Shown here one piece after another: positions 9,601-16,931 of a stretch of 22,401 nt of DNA (its first letter is position 1; each line of letters begins with the position of its first letter). The DNA is taken from NCBI GenBank assembly GCA_965370495.1, contig CBDUUV010000034.1:1-22401 (forward strand), given 5' to 3'. This DNA is from Krumholzibacterium sp965370495. GTDB taxonomy: Bacteria > Krumholzibacteriota > Krumholzibacteriia > Krumholzibacteriales > Krumholzibacteriaceae. The notes under the pieces are model-generated. The model had not been told where the DNA came from. It saw only the letters and a program-made list of their open reading frames with translations, and made no database searches. A program made the position numbers and the translations under genes.

Positions 9601-9904
9601 TCGATATCCCTTGATCGATGCCATTGTCTTCGGTTGGCCTGGCCGCTGGGTTTTTCCTGCAAATATTGGTGGTACATTTTTCATCGATTCGGGTGCTGTA
9701 TGGGGTGAGGGAAGGTATGTGGGGCAGTTGCCTGAGAATATAGACCCTTCTGTTATTAACGGCCTGGAATTCTACAGTGATTTTGGCGTAGGATTCTACA
9801 TGAGGTTCAGTTTTCTTATCCTCAACTTCCAGCTTGCGTGGCCGACGGATTTTTCCTATACGAGCGAGCCGGTATTTCATTTTTACATCGGCCCCCAGTT
9901 CTAA
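6656..9904 (+). CDS. Fusion protein: HELVH metallopeptidase-like domain, PD40/TolB-type propeller, Omp85-type barrel
   Basis: This 1082-residue exported protein has three recognisable parts. After a signal peptide (cut near CNA at about residue 24-25) comes a gluzincin-like domain with H141-E142-L-V-H145 and a downstream FAEGMAEY whose E175 is the likely third zinc ligand, as in peptidase MA-like proteins. At about 300-600 are roughly six PD40/WD40-like repeats (FSPDGEYIVYYSD, WSPDGKRIA, WFPDGRRIAYTR and similar), as in TolB. An acidic linker (about 600-720) leads to a C-terminal barrel (about 735-1082) with the Omp85 loop-6 motif GGPTTMRGYDY (R963-G964-Y965) and a terminal Phe. No POTRA repeats are seen. 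ATG 6656 is chosen because GAGGA lies just upstream; ATG 6644 and 6587 are in frame but lack a ribosome site, and 6587 would overlap tamB. It follows tamB closely, so a role in outer-membrane protein assembly or quality control is inferred. No substrate is known. Confidence 0.82.
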   Translation: MVRISITALVILLFISPVSRSVCNAQVFWFGKNKVQYKDFEWQVLKTPHFDIHFNNGYKDLAGRAGVILEYGYGKLSGDFEHSIAWRIPVILYGTHSDFQQTNTTWALLPEGVQAFAEPNRRRMVLHFGGSNIDFSHTVIHELVHIFQFDIIYGNLLGSALSRTFLFRIPLWFAEGMAEYYSTGGLDDECVMFMRDATVFDYLPYNLDYAGGYMNYKAGQSAIAYINDMYGQGKVIELMDQLRYQRSMAKALETTIGISAEELTRKWKKTLRKEYWPVYADKKEPEDIGRQVTDHIKKHHYMNSKPVFSPDGEYIVYYSDRNGLASIYLMDSITGKKKKKLLVGSTSSQFEYIRTRLSSLTWNPEGTAIAFVAKSDGSEKLFIMEIPGGRIIDEITLPVDFFFNPAWSPDGKRIANVGTVKGQTDLYIYNLEKERLLQVTDDKDDEKFPAWFPDGRRIAYTRYPHLIVQALFSIDSTGVERISNIDFRDKGNLFSVTGNIWSIDIDSGEKKLLFSTPGNDESPLIISGGEEILFTSDETGISNLYRGSLKIGSYHRFTDVLGGLFNPSISESKDRLVFSAFNSAGYDLPIMDNFEEKSSVSDSTGSPIMAGSEDREWPPFGIIDSDGSVGDGWTGAVRESYSAQVAISEETSIEETIDVSGKVEVEIAGGHQQSGDLPGIRWKIPDRFPDIIIEEDSNKDIDQDSLEVLRERFRERIGSIEPYKIKFSPDYIGNGMGVYFATGFGFGLSNQVAFSDLLGDHRLFLAFNLYGSIEDSDLMLSYYYVKKRIDYSFGVFQFKNYMNSRFSSVGETFHNYRFFVERNYGVFGNTSFPFSTFTRAELELQAFVSEREFLEWEEDGYSGYYLPSGEVSTKRLLQPSISLVHDSAYYGLFGPAIGSRWMLSFSRALSLGSRDISRTTAFVDYRKYMPLFFRNYLAFRAVASSSDGEDRRYFFLGGPTTMRGYDYLQFQGSRMMLFNLEYRYPLIDAIVFGWPGRWVFPANIGGTFFIDSGAVWGEGRYVGQLPENIDPSVINGLEFYSDFGVGFYMRFSFLILNFQLAWPTDFSYTSEPVFHFYIGPQF

Positions 9905-10014
9905 CAGGCCGGTTATCGACATATCATGATATATATCGCAGGGAAATCGTCGTTGACATGAAGGCTTGTTTCTGTTTCCATTTACGTGATAACAACGGCC
10001 TTTCGTTTGCGTCA

Positions 10015-10039
10015 TGAGAAGGTCAATCCTTCCTTCTCA
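10015..10039. other. Short hairpin in the gap before the helicase gene
   Basis: TGAGAAGG (10015-10022) can pair with CCTTCTCA (10032-10039), giving 8 base pairs and a 9-base loop. There is no U-run after it, so it is not a standard intrinsic terminator. The 224-base gap 9905-10128 otherwise holds a 12-base palindrome ATATCATGATAT at 9921-9932 and no gene that I can support. Confidence 0.3.
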
Positions 10040-10128
10040 GGTGCGGTGAGAGGCCCTTTTAAAAGCTTTTGCAAGAAATAGTTGTCTGGTTCTTGCCAAC
10101 CCGGACGGAAAGGAAGTATATACGAAGT

Positions 10129-12285
10129 ATGAAGTTTGATCTTAACCCACGCCAGAAAGAAGCTGTTTATGCCACGGAGGGCCATTACCTGATTCTGGCT
10201 GGGGCTGGTAGTGGTAAAACAAGGGTACTTACGGAGAGGATCGCGTATCTCATTAGTGAAAAGAATGTTTCGCCGGAGAGGATACTTGCATTTACATTCA
10301 CCAACAAAGCTGCCGGAGAGATGCGCGCTCGTGTGGAGAAAGCCCTGTCGCAGAGAAAGATTCCTTTCTGGGTGTCTACATTTCATGCCACCGGCCTCAG
10401 AATTTTGCGAAAAGAGGCGGAACATATCGGGTTCAGGAAGAATTTTGCCATTTATGACGAAGATGATACGATAAGGTTGATCAAAGCGATTATCAGGAAA
10501 AAAGGATGGAAGCTCGACGAGTATCCCCCCGCAATAGTAAGAAACAGAATTTCGCGTTGGAAGAACGCGCTTGTCACGCCAAAGGAAGCCTTTGATAATG
10601 CGGATGATGCCATAGAGGAGCTTCAATCCCGGATATACCGATTTTACTGCGATGAATTGAAAAAATGCAATTCATTCGATTTCGACGACTTGATCACCAG
10701 GGTGGTCGAACTCTTTACAGCTCATCCAAAAGTCATGGAACGCTATGCGCGGCAGTTCAGGTATGTGCTTGTCGATGAATTTCAGGATACAAATACGATC
10801 CAGATGATGATGATCGATATGCTGGCTTCAAGGAATAATAATCTCTTTGTAGTGGGAGATGATGACCAGTCCATATATGGGTGGAGGGGAGCGACGATAG
10901 AAAATATTCTCCAGTTTGACAAACTGTATGAAGATACCGTTACAATCAAGTTGGAAGAAAATTACAGATCAAGCAGTACGATACTCGGGGCTTCAAATGC
11001 GGTTATCTCGAACAATCTTTGTAGAAAAGGCAAGGAACTCTGGTCAAAAAAGGGCAAAGGTGAACAGATCAGAGTGTTCTATGCGACAGATGACAGGGAA
11101 GAAGCTTCATCTGTAAGGGAAGCCATCATCAAGCTAATAAGGAATGGCTATAAGCGAAGCGAGATAGCCGTACTGTACAGGACCCATGCGCAGTCGAGGG
11201 CACTGGAGACGGCGATGATGAGAGGCGGGCTTCCTTATCAGATAATTGGGGGAGTAAGGTTCTACGAACGTAAGGAGATAAAGGACCTGCTGGGATACCT
11301 GAAGCTGGCCAATAACCCCGATGATAGCGTCAATTTCAAAAGAGTGATCAACGTTCCCCGTAGAGGTATAGGTAGCGTGACACTCGACAGGATAGAGAAT
11401 GCAGCCGGTGAAGCAAGTCCATTATCGGCTATCCGGCGAAGTGAACTGTTGCAAGAGTTTTTTCCGGCACAGCGTAAAAAGGTGGAAGAGTTCTCAAGGC
11501 TTATTGCTTCGATCCAACTGAAGTCGAGAAAAGAAACTGCGTATGAAGTTCTACTATATGTCATAGAAACTACTAGTTACAGAGATTACTTAAAGAATGA
11601 TGTTAAGACAGCACAGGCGAGGATCGAGAATATTGAGGAACTTCTGAACGAGGCAAAAAGATTTACTGCTTTTGCGGAAGATACTTCTCTAGCCAGTTTT
11701 CTCGAGGATATTGCATTGATCAGCAGTGTGGATTTTCTTAAGAACGAGGAAAAAGTTGCCCTGATGACCATTCATAATTCGAAGGGGCTCGAGTACAGGG
11801 CTGTAATGATAACAGGGATGGAAGAAGGGCTTCTCCCTCACTTTTCTGCATTTGACGACGATACGGAGATGGAAGAGGAGAGAAGGCTTTTCTACGTGGG
11901 AATGACAAGAGCTGAAGAAGAGCTGTACCTTTTCTGCTGTGCCAGCAGAATGCAGTTCGGTAACTGGACGGATAGCCGTCCTTCCCGGTTTCTCGCTGAG
12001 ATTCCAGCCAGCTTCAAGGATGTTTCAGGCAGTACCCGCTCGGGTGGGTCTGAGGATGAATTATTCAGAAAGATTACTTCACCGGAATCTTTCGATACGG
12101 GGGAGAACAGGATCACCGGTGACAGCCGCTACAGGGTTGGGGTATTGCTGGATCATCCTTCCTTCGGTGAAGGAAAGATAAAGAAAGTCGAAGGGAAAGG
12201 GCTTGAGATGAAGGTCACGGTTCAGTTTATCGGATTCGGACAAAAGAAATTTCTTGCGCATTATGCTCCTTTTACATTCAAGTAA
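10129..12285 (+). CDS. pcrA: UvrD/PcrA-type superfamily 1A DNA helicase
   Basis: This 718-residue ATP-dependent 3'-5' helicase has the usual length for UvrD/PcrA. Motifs in order are the Q-motif region LNPRQKEAV, Walker A AGAGSGKT (24-31, K30), motif Ia FTFTNKAAGEMR, motif II VDEFQDTN (D216, E217), motif III GDDDQSIYGWRGA, motif IV LEENYRSS, motif V IHNSKGLEY with EEGLLPH, and motif VI FYVGMTRAEEELYL (R594). The C terminus carries the small Tudor-like fold typical of PcrA/UvrD (VLLDHPSFGEGKIKKVEG), which binds RNA polymerase in known members. Roles expected from the family are nucleotide-excision and mismatch repair and removal of stalled polymerase. ATG 10129 is chosen over the in-frame ATG 10069 because family members start just before the LNPxQ segment; AAGGAAG lies about 12 bases upstream. 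It stands alone, with convergent lemA downstream. Confidence 0.93.
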   Translation: MKFDLNPRQKEAVYATEGHYLILAGAGSGKTRVLTERIAYLISEKNVSPERILAFTFTNKAAGEMRARVEKALSQRKIPFWVSTFHATGLRILRKEAEHIGFRKNFAIYDEDDTIRLIKAIIRKKGWKLDEYPPAIVRNRISRWKNALVTPKEAFDNADDAIEELQSRIYRFYCDELKKCNSFDFDDLITRVVELFTAHPKVMERYARQFRYVLVDEFQDTNTIQMMMIDMLASRNNNLFVVGDDDQSIYGWRGATIENILQFDKLYEDTVTIKLEENYRSSSTILGASNAVISNNLCRKGKELWSKKGKGEQIRVFYATDDREEASSVREAIIKLIRNGYKRSEIAVLYRTHAQSRALETAMMRGGLPYQIIGGVRFYERKEIKDLLGYLKLANNPDDSVNFKRVINVPRRGIGSVTLDRIENAAGEASPLSAIRRSELLQEFFPAQRKKVEEFSRLIASIQLKSRKETAYEVLLYVIETTSYRDYLKNDVKTAQARIENIEELLNEAKRFTAFAEDTSLASFLEDIALISSVDFLKNEEKVALMTIHNSKGLEYRAVMITGMEEGLLPHFSAFDDDTEMEEERRLFYVGMTRAEEELYLFCCASRMQFGNWTDSRPSRFLAEIPASFKDVSGSTRSGGSEDELFRKITSPESFDTGENRITGDSRYRVGVLLDHPSFGEGKIKKVEGKGLEMKVTVQFIGFGQKKFLAHYAPFTFK

Positions 12286-12369
12286 CTGGATATCTGTTCA
12301 CATACATTCAGTGGGCTGATATAATCTACAGGAACGCTGTCCGAAGAGGTATGGGGAGTAATACTACGG

Positions 12370-12900
12370 TTATTTTCCCTCATCCATGTTAAAATACTTT
12401 TCCGCGTCAAAGCGGAACAGTTTTGCAAGTAATATATTTGGAAATGTTTCCAGCAGGGTGTTGTAGCGCATTACCGTATCGTTATAGAACTGGCGGGCGA
12501 ACCTGATGTTGTTTTCTGTTTTACTCAGCTCGTCCTGGAGCTCGAGAAAATTTGCGTTGGCTTGCAACTCCGGGTATCCTTCTGATATAGCAGAAAGCGT
12601 ATGTAATACGCCTGAAAGCTTTCTTTCGACACCTGGTTTTTGAAAAAGATCCTGCGTTGCCATAGCTGATATTCGAGCTCGCGCGATACTTTCAAGAAGA
12701 CTTTTTTCATGCAGGCAGAACCTCTTTACCAGATCTACAAATCCCGGTATGAGTTCATAGCGTCGTTTAAGCTGCACATCGATCTGAGAGCGGCCATTGA
12801 TACACCTGTTCCGAAGTGTGATGAAGCGATTGAATATTACAAAGGCCCAGACGATTACGACAAAGAGAAGGCACAAAATAATGACGATCGATATATTCAT
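12370..12900 (-). CDS. lemA: LemA family membrane protein
   Basis: This 176-residue protein has an N-terminal transmembrane helix (about residues 4-24) followed by the conserved LemA helical bundle. Diagnostic pieces are the segment RCINGRSQIDVQLKRRYELIP, LKRRYELIPGFVDLVK, ISEGYPELQANANFLELQDEL, TENNIRFARQFYNDTVMRYN, and a C-terminal FPNILLAKLFRFDAEKYF. LemA proteins are widespread, with the N terminus outside and the coiled domain in the cytoplasm or membrane-associated; their biochemical role is poorly known. A weak GGGGA lies about 8 bases before ATG 12900. It sits 67 bases downstream of the DUF2207 gene on the same strand. LemA and DUF2207 proteins are often neighbours, so the two probably act together and share the promoter at 15004-15032. 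Confidence 0.9.
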   Translation of the reverse strand: MNISIVIILCLLFVVIVWAFVIFNRFITLRNRCINGRSQIDVQLKRRYELIPGFVDLVKRFCLHEKSLLESIARARISAMATQDLFQKPGVERKLSGVLHTLSAISEGYPELQANANFLELQDELSKTENNIRFARQFYNDTVMRYNTLLETFPNILLAKLFRFDAEKYFNMDEGK

Positions 12901-12967
12901 ATCCTGAGTCCCCGGTTATTTGTTTTACCGTACGGTATTGCCGCCGGCCGATAATGAATTGTTGCCA

Positions 12968-14254
12968 TTAGCCTGCGCTGCAACCGCCGCCTCCTCCGCC
13001 ACCGCCGCCGCCACCGCTGAATCCGCCGCCACCACTGCTTGAACTCGACAGGGCCGATGAAAGATTCTGGAGGTTGGAGATTGCAGAGCTCAGAGATTCC
13101 AGTGAGGCAAGGTTATCGAGTGACGAGGCGATATTCTGTGAGCCGATTGCCGGATGATACCAGACTGCCACAGGAAAAGAAGCGTTATATTTTTCTGCGA
13201 CAAGTTTGAGGTTTGATAGAAACTTGTCAGAGATTCCAAGAGCTGTTGCGTATACAAGGTAGTGTTCCCACATTGGTAGCAGGGAGGGGCCGGCATCCTT
13301 TATAGCCGAGAAGTCACTCATGAATTTCCTGAAAGCCATCCATTTTCTGTATTCGATCGTGGCATTGATCGATCGTCTTGCAAGCGGGATAGACATTAAC
13401 AACCCGGCAAGGATTGCGACAATACCCGATACGAAGTATACCGGGTTGCGGTTGCCCGCAAAGAAGTTCATGATGAAGATCAAACCGAAAGTCAGAGAGA
13501 TCCAGATCCATCCGGTTTTCGCCTTTTCACTGACCTGATCGTCCAGCATGAAATGATTTTTCTCGAAATCTTCACGCAGTTTCTCAGCCCGATTCTTGAT
13601 AAACTTGCTATACTGCGTTTTTTGACCGGATGTTTTAGAAGCCCATTTTTCGATCTCATCGCTTGTTACTTTTTTGCCATCTCCGGCCTGGTGGAAAACA
13701 ATTTCGAGGACATCCTTTTCAAAGTCGATCAGCCGGCGCTCATCTCTGCCGGCTTCAAATTCTTTGTTGCCAAGCAGAAGTGCGCCTTTTTCAGTTAGAG
13801 AATATATCAGGGATTTGTTCTTGAAGATCAGTACTTTATTTTCTTTTTCACTGATCTCGATGTATCCCAGGCGAGCACACTCGAGGAGTGTCGCGGCAAA
13901 TGATCTGGACATTTTACTTAAATCTATTTTGCTCTGGGACAGGATTGCCGGAACTACACATGGAGGAAGGTCCCGCGGAGGTTTGCGTTCGTATTCATTG
14001 TCATAATCGATCGAGGGTTCGCGCCCGAACATTATAAAAAACCAGATATATAATGATATGAAGACAACAAGGATTATTGACGTGATGATAAAACTATTTT
14101 TTATTTCTTTCGTTCTTTGGACAGCATGTTCGATACGTCTTTGTTCAGCTAGTCTCCAGGCCTCGGTGATTGCCTGCTCGTTCTCCAGAAGGCTTACATG
14201 TGATTCTCCATGAATTACCGGTGTTTCCGGGAAGATGTCTGGATCGAGAAACAC
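12968..14254 (-). CDS. DUF2207 membrane protein, C-terminal part downstream of an in-frame TGA
   Basis: This is the largest intact piece (428 codons counted from GTG 14254) of a DUF2207 protein. GTG 14254 is only the first possible start codon after the TGA. The same frame is open back to 14680 and those codons read as DUF2207 (for example RYRITGAVQRYGDVAQFYWKPIG), so this is almost certainly not the natural start. Visible parts are a transmembrane helix near residues 52-76, a cytoplasmic winged-helix-like segment (SRSFAATLLECARLGYIEI), two further helices (about 248-267 and 272-295), and the family's typical Ser-rich then Gly-run C terminus ending in CSAG. DUF2207 proteins are membrane proteins of unknown function, often paired with LemA, as here. 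See the spanning entry for the full gene. Confidence 0.75.
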   Translation of the reverse strand: MFLDPDIFPETPVIHGESHVSLLENEQAITEAWRLAEQRRIEHAVQRTKEIKNSFIITSIILVVFISLYIWFFIMFGREPSIDYDNEYERKPPRDLPPCVVPAILSQSKIDLSKMSRSFAATLLECARLGYIEISEKENKVLIFKNKSLIYSLTEKGALLLGNKEFEAGRDERRLIDFEKDVLEIVFHQAGDGKKVTSDEIEKWASKTSGQKTQYSKFIKNRAEKLREDFEKNHFMLDDQVSEKAKTGWIWISLTFGLIFIMNFFAGNRNPVYFVSGIVAILAGLLMSIPLARRSINATIEYRKWMAFRKFMSDFSAIKDAGPSLLPMWEHYLVYATALGISDKFLSNLKLVAEKYNASFPVAVWYHPAIGSQNIASSLDNLASLESLSSAISNLQNLSSALSSSSSGGGGFSGGGGGGGGGGGCSAG

Positions 14255-14680
14255 CCTGATTTCCAGGAAAGTATTGGCCGGGATCCGGGACTGGGTAATT
14301 ACTGCTTTGTCCCTGGTATCCGATATCTTGAGAATGCCCTGTTTCCCGCGGCTGTGAATAAAGGTTTTGAAAAGATGTTCACTACGTTGCGGCGGTATGA
14401 TATTGATTTGTACCAGTCCGATGGGTTCGTGAGAATCCCCAATGGGTTTCCAGTAGAATTGCGCAACATCGCCGTATCTCTGAACAGCTCCTGTTATCCT
14501 GTACCGTATAAGGAAACGTTTTTTCTCGTTTGATGCCGAAAAATACCACTTGATACTTTTATTCCAGTTGTCTGAGAAAAGTTCGAATTTGAGACTGGCG
14601 CCTGTCGAAGCATCCCGGACTCCGTGGTAGTGAATCCTGTACCTGCCATACTTGCCATGGGTGGATTTTTCCAGCTGTGC

Positions 14681-14923
14681 TCATGAGAAACTGCCGTTAA
14701 ACATAAATGAGCGAATCTCTTCGACCTCAGCGCTGCCGTCAGGGAGAAGGGTGTATGTAATCTCTATTTCGGGATGGTTGAAACTTTTGCCGGATGCGGA
14801 GCAATCTTGAGCCGTAAGAACAAAAATAACGGCGGAAAAGATCGAAAAAAAGAGTGTTGCCGTTATCCATGCCGCATTCAAACGGCACAATCGCCCCGAT
14901 AAATACTTGTTTGTTGAAGCCAT
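14681..14923 (-). CDS. DUF2207 protein, N-terminal fragment ending at the in-frame TGA
   Basis: This is an 80-codon fragment from ATG 14923. GGAGG about 10 bases before the ATG supports this start rather than ATG 14953. GTG 14929 is also possible. A basic N terminus is followed by a strong signal sequence (ATLFFSIFSAVIFVL, with cleavage probably near CSASG), then the first strands of the DUF2207 exported domain (IEITYTLLPDGSAEVEE). It stops at TGA 14681-14683, and the frame continues as DUF2207 beyond it. Alone it would give at most a small secreted peptide. Confidence 0.65.
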   Translation of the reverse strand: MASTNKYLSGRLCRLNAAWITATLFFSIFSAVIFVLTAQDCSASGKSFNHPEIEITYTLLPDGSAEVEEIRSFMFNGSFS

Positions 14924-15003
14924 GTCCACAATGCCTCCGGTTATCCGATACAAGACAATTTTTATCTTATCGTTTTGTCATGTCTGCTCAATGTCGACGC
15001 CGG

Positions 15004-15032
15004 ATGATATCCGATATGAATACAATTATCAA
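15004..15032 (-). promoter_or_regulatory. Sigma-70-type promoter for the DUF2207-lemA unit
   Basis: Read on the minus strand, TTGATA (15032-15027) and TATCAT (15009-15004) are separated by 17 bases. Each differs from consensus at one position. Transcription would begin near 14997, giving a leader of about 75 bases before ATG 14923. A perfect 12-base palindrome ATGAATATTCAT (15035-15046) sits just upstream of the -35 and could be an operator or an upstream activator site. Confidence 0.6.
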
Positions 15033-15077
15033 ACATGAATATTCATTATAACCTCCGGGCAGGGACATGGAGTTGAG

Positions 15078-15107
15078 TTGACATATGATGCGCGAACTTG
15101 GTAGCTT
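15078..15107 (+). promoter_or_regulatory. Possible sigma-70-type promoter for gatCAB
   Basis: A perfect -35 TTGACA (15078-15083) is followed after 18 bases by TAGCTT (15102-15107), which matches the consensus -10 only at its first two and last positions. It is correctly placed about 50 bases before gatC. The weak -10 keeps this tentative. Confidence 0.4.
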
Positions 15108-15155
15108 ACGAAAGGGCTTGATAATTACCAGGGCAGGTCAGCGAAAGTGGGCCGG

Positions 15156-15461
15156 ATGGATCTTTCAAACGAGGAATTGAGTTATATAGAGGAAGTGGCC
15201 AGAATAAGGCTTGATCCGGATTCAAGAAACAGGTTGAGATCCCAGCTTGCCGCGATCATAGAATTTGTCGACAGGCTTCAGCGGGTGGATACCACTGGTT
15301 ATGAAAACGATATGGCCGGAAAGGATTCCGGAGCCGGGATGCGCAGCGATGAATTTGTTGCAAGCGTTGACAGGGATACAATTCTCCGACAGGCGCCTGA
15401 CAGTGATAAGGGGATGTTCCGTGTTCCGCCGGTTTTTGGGAAGGATGAAAGGTTTGAATGA
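15156..15461 (+). CDS. gatC: Asp/Glu-tRNA amidotransferase subunit C
   Basis: This 101-residue GatC is the small stabilising subunit that wraps around GatA in the GatCAB complex. It is recognised by the N-terminal helix LSNEELSYIEEVARIRLD, the second helix (LAAIIEFVDRLQRVDTTG) and the conserved tail MFRVPPVFG. Length is normal for the family. ATG 15156 fits the family N terminus; an in-frame GTG at 15147 is an alternative. Its TGA overlaps the ATG of gatA (ATGA at 15458-15461), which indicates translational coupling. Confidence 0.92.
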   Translation: MDLSNEELSYIEEVARIRLDPDSRNRLRSQLAAIIEFVDRLQRVDTTGYENDMAGKDSGAGMRSDEFVASVDRDTILRQAPDSDKGMFRVPPVFGKDERFE

Positions 15462-16918
15462 CGGATCTGACAGGCTACAGTATCGCCGAGTTTAGGGAAC
15501 TGTACATCAGAAAAGAAATAAAGCCTATCGAGGTTGTGCAGTCCTGTCTCGATGAGATCGATTCAAAAGATACGATCGTGAAAGCATTTCTGCACGTATT
15601 TCACAAAGAGTCACGCAAACGTGCAAAGGAACTGGAAAAGTTGTCCCCGGCAGATATGCCTCTCTATGGAGTGCCTGTCGCTGTTAAGGACAACATATGT
15701 ACAGCTGGCTTGCCAACAACATGCGCTTCAAGGATATTGAGCGGTTATTCTCCACCATATGATGCGACTGTCATAACACGCCTTATCGAGGCGGGTGCGG
15801 TTATCATAGGCAAAACGAATCTCGATGAATTCGCAATGGGTTCTTCAACTGAAAACTCGGCTTTCCAGGTTACAAGAAATCCATGGAATGAAGAATGTGT
15901 CCCTGGTGGTTCGAGTGGTGGATCCTCTGCTGCAGTTGCCGCGGGTATGGTGCCTGTTGCTCTTGGATCGGATACGGGAGGGTCGATCCGGCAACCTGCT
16001 TCTTTCTGCGGAATCGTTGGATTGAAGGGTACATATGGAATGGTTTCGAGGTATGGGCTGGTGGCTTTTGCCAGCAGTCTTGATCAGATCGGGCCGATGA
16101 CGAAAGATGTCCGGGATTGTTCGACAGTTATGCAGGTGATAGCTGGTAATGATCCGAAAGACGCGACAACATTGCCCGGTCCGGGACCTGATCTGATCAA
16201 GGGGCTTGATGATGGTGTTGAGGGCATGAAGATAGTGTTACCCGCCGGCCTGAAAGGATGGCAGTGCGATGAATCGAATCTTGAAGCGATGGAAGATACA
16301 ATCGGCCTGTTGCGGGCAGGGGGCGCGCAGATCGATGAAACCGAATTGCCGGATATGGAGACGACTATAGCCTGTTATTATATCCTGGCGAACGCGGAAG
16401 CTTCATCGAATCTTGCGAGATTTGATGGTGTTCGATATGGGTGCCGGGCGGAATCGGAGTCGCTGCGTGAGATGTACGATAAGACAAGAGGACAGGGGTT
16501 TGGTGAAGAAGTGAAAAGAAGGATTCTCCTGGGCACATATGTCCTGTCGTCCGGTTATTATGACGCATATTATTCCAGGGCGTTGCGGGTCAAGAGAATG
16601 ATTTTCGACAAATACGCAAAACTGTTTAATCGGTTTGATCTGATCGTGATGCCGACCACACCGACTCCAGCGTTCGAGGTAGGGGAAAAAACAAATGATC
16701 CGGTATCGATGTATCTTTCAGATATCTTTACAACCGCATCGAATATTGCCGGTCTCCCCGCAATATCCATCCCCGCGACGATCTCACCAGACGGGTTGCC
16801 AACAGGGATACAACTTATAGCGGCCTCGGGGGAGGAATCAAAACTCATGAGGGCCTCAAGGGTGCTAGAGAAGGGGTACCGTTTTCGTGAACAGTACATA
16901 CCCGGATCCGGGGAATAA
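15458..16918 (+). CDS. gatA: Asp/Glu-tRNA amidotransferase subunit A (amidase)
   Basis: This 486-residue amidase-signature enzyme releases ammonia from glutamine (or asparagine) and passes it to GatB for amidation of Glu-tRNA(Gln) or Asp-tRNA(Asn). The catalytic Ser-cisSer-Lys triad is visible: K77 in VAVKDN, S152 within GGSSGGSS, and S176 in GSDTGGSIRQPAS. Their spacing matches S. aureus GatA (79/154/178). The substrate-pocket region near YVLSSGYYDAYY is also conserved. It starts inside the gatC stop codon and ends 13 bases before gatB. No anomalies were seen. Confidence 0.95.
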   Translation: MTDLTGYSIAEFRELYIRKEIKPIEVVQSCLDEIDSKDTIVKAFLHVFHKESRKRAKELEKLSPADMPLYGVPVAVKDNICTAGLPTTCASRILSGYSPPYDATVITRLIEAGAVIIGKTNLDEFAMGSSTENSAFQVTRNPWNEECVPGGSSGGSSAAVAAGMVPVALGSDTGGSIRQPASFCGIVGLKGTYGMVSRYGLVAFASSLDQIGPMTKDVRDCSTVMQVIAGNDPKDATTLPGPGPDLIKGLDDGVEGMKIVLPAGLKGWQCDESNLEAMEDTIGLLRAGGAQIDETELPDMETTIACYYILANAEASSNLARFDGVRYGCRAESESLREMYDKTRGQGFGEEVKRRILLGTYVLSSGYYDAYYSRALRVKRMIFDKYAKLFNRFDLIVMPTTPTPAFEVGEKTNDPVSMYLSDIFTTASNIAGLPAISIPATISPDGLPTGIQLIAASGEESKLMRASRVLEKGYRFREQYIPGSGE

Positions 16919-16931
16919 CTCCGGGGGAGAC

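Larger units (their letters stand above)
12968..14923 (-). pseudogene. Full DUF2207 gene interrupted by one in-frame TGA (14681-14683)
   Basis: Reading from ATG 14923 (GGAGG about 10 bases upstream) to TAA 12968-12970, the frame is continuous apart from TGA at 14681-14683. I translated 14680-14255 codon by codon and found no other stop and no frame change. The whole reading, about 651 codons, has the usual DUF2207 layout: signal peptide, exported N-terminal beta domain (ITYTLLPDGSAEVEEIRSF, FNGSFS, then AQLEK after the stop), membrane helix, cytoplasmic domain, two helices and a Gly-rich tail. The stop falls where Trp (TGG) would fit the FNGSFS-x-A context. This could be a recent nonsense mutation, a population variant or a consensus error. 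Selenocysteine is unlikely because no convincing hairpin follows and no Cys is expected there. The intact remainder argues for a very recent or artefactual change. Confidence 0.7.

Noticed and set aside
9953..9981. TTGACA as a -35 element for the helicase gene
   Set aside because: At 17-base spacing the -10 position reads TTCCAT, and nearby alternatives are no better. A lone -35 match is not enough.
9404..10015. Minus-strand ORF of 203 codons opposite the end of the fusion gene
   Set aside because: It lies almost wholly antisense to a well-supported coding region, has no recognisable domain, and its residue composition looks like a shadow frame.
10015..10039. Rho-independent terminator after the fusion gene
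   Set aside because: The 8-pair hairpin has no following T-run on either strand and lies over 100 bases past the stop codon.
10012..10626. Minus-strand ORF of 204 codons opposite the helicase start
   Set aside because: It is antisense to conserved helicase motifs and has no family signature, so it is a shadow frame.
12961..13040. Low-complexity repeat (CCGCCGCCACC-like) as a repeat element
   Set aside because: It encodes the Gly-run C terminus that DUF2207 proteins normally have, so it is explained by the gene.
14681..14683. Selenocysteine or UGA-to-Trp recoding at the DUF2207 TGA
   Set aside because: Only a 4-pair helix (CCAT/ATGG) could be found shortly downstream, no Cys or Sec is expected in this family position, and TGA ends many other genes in the window.
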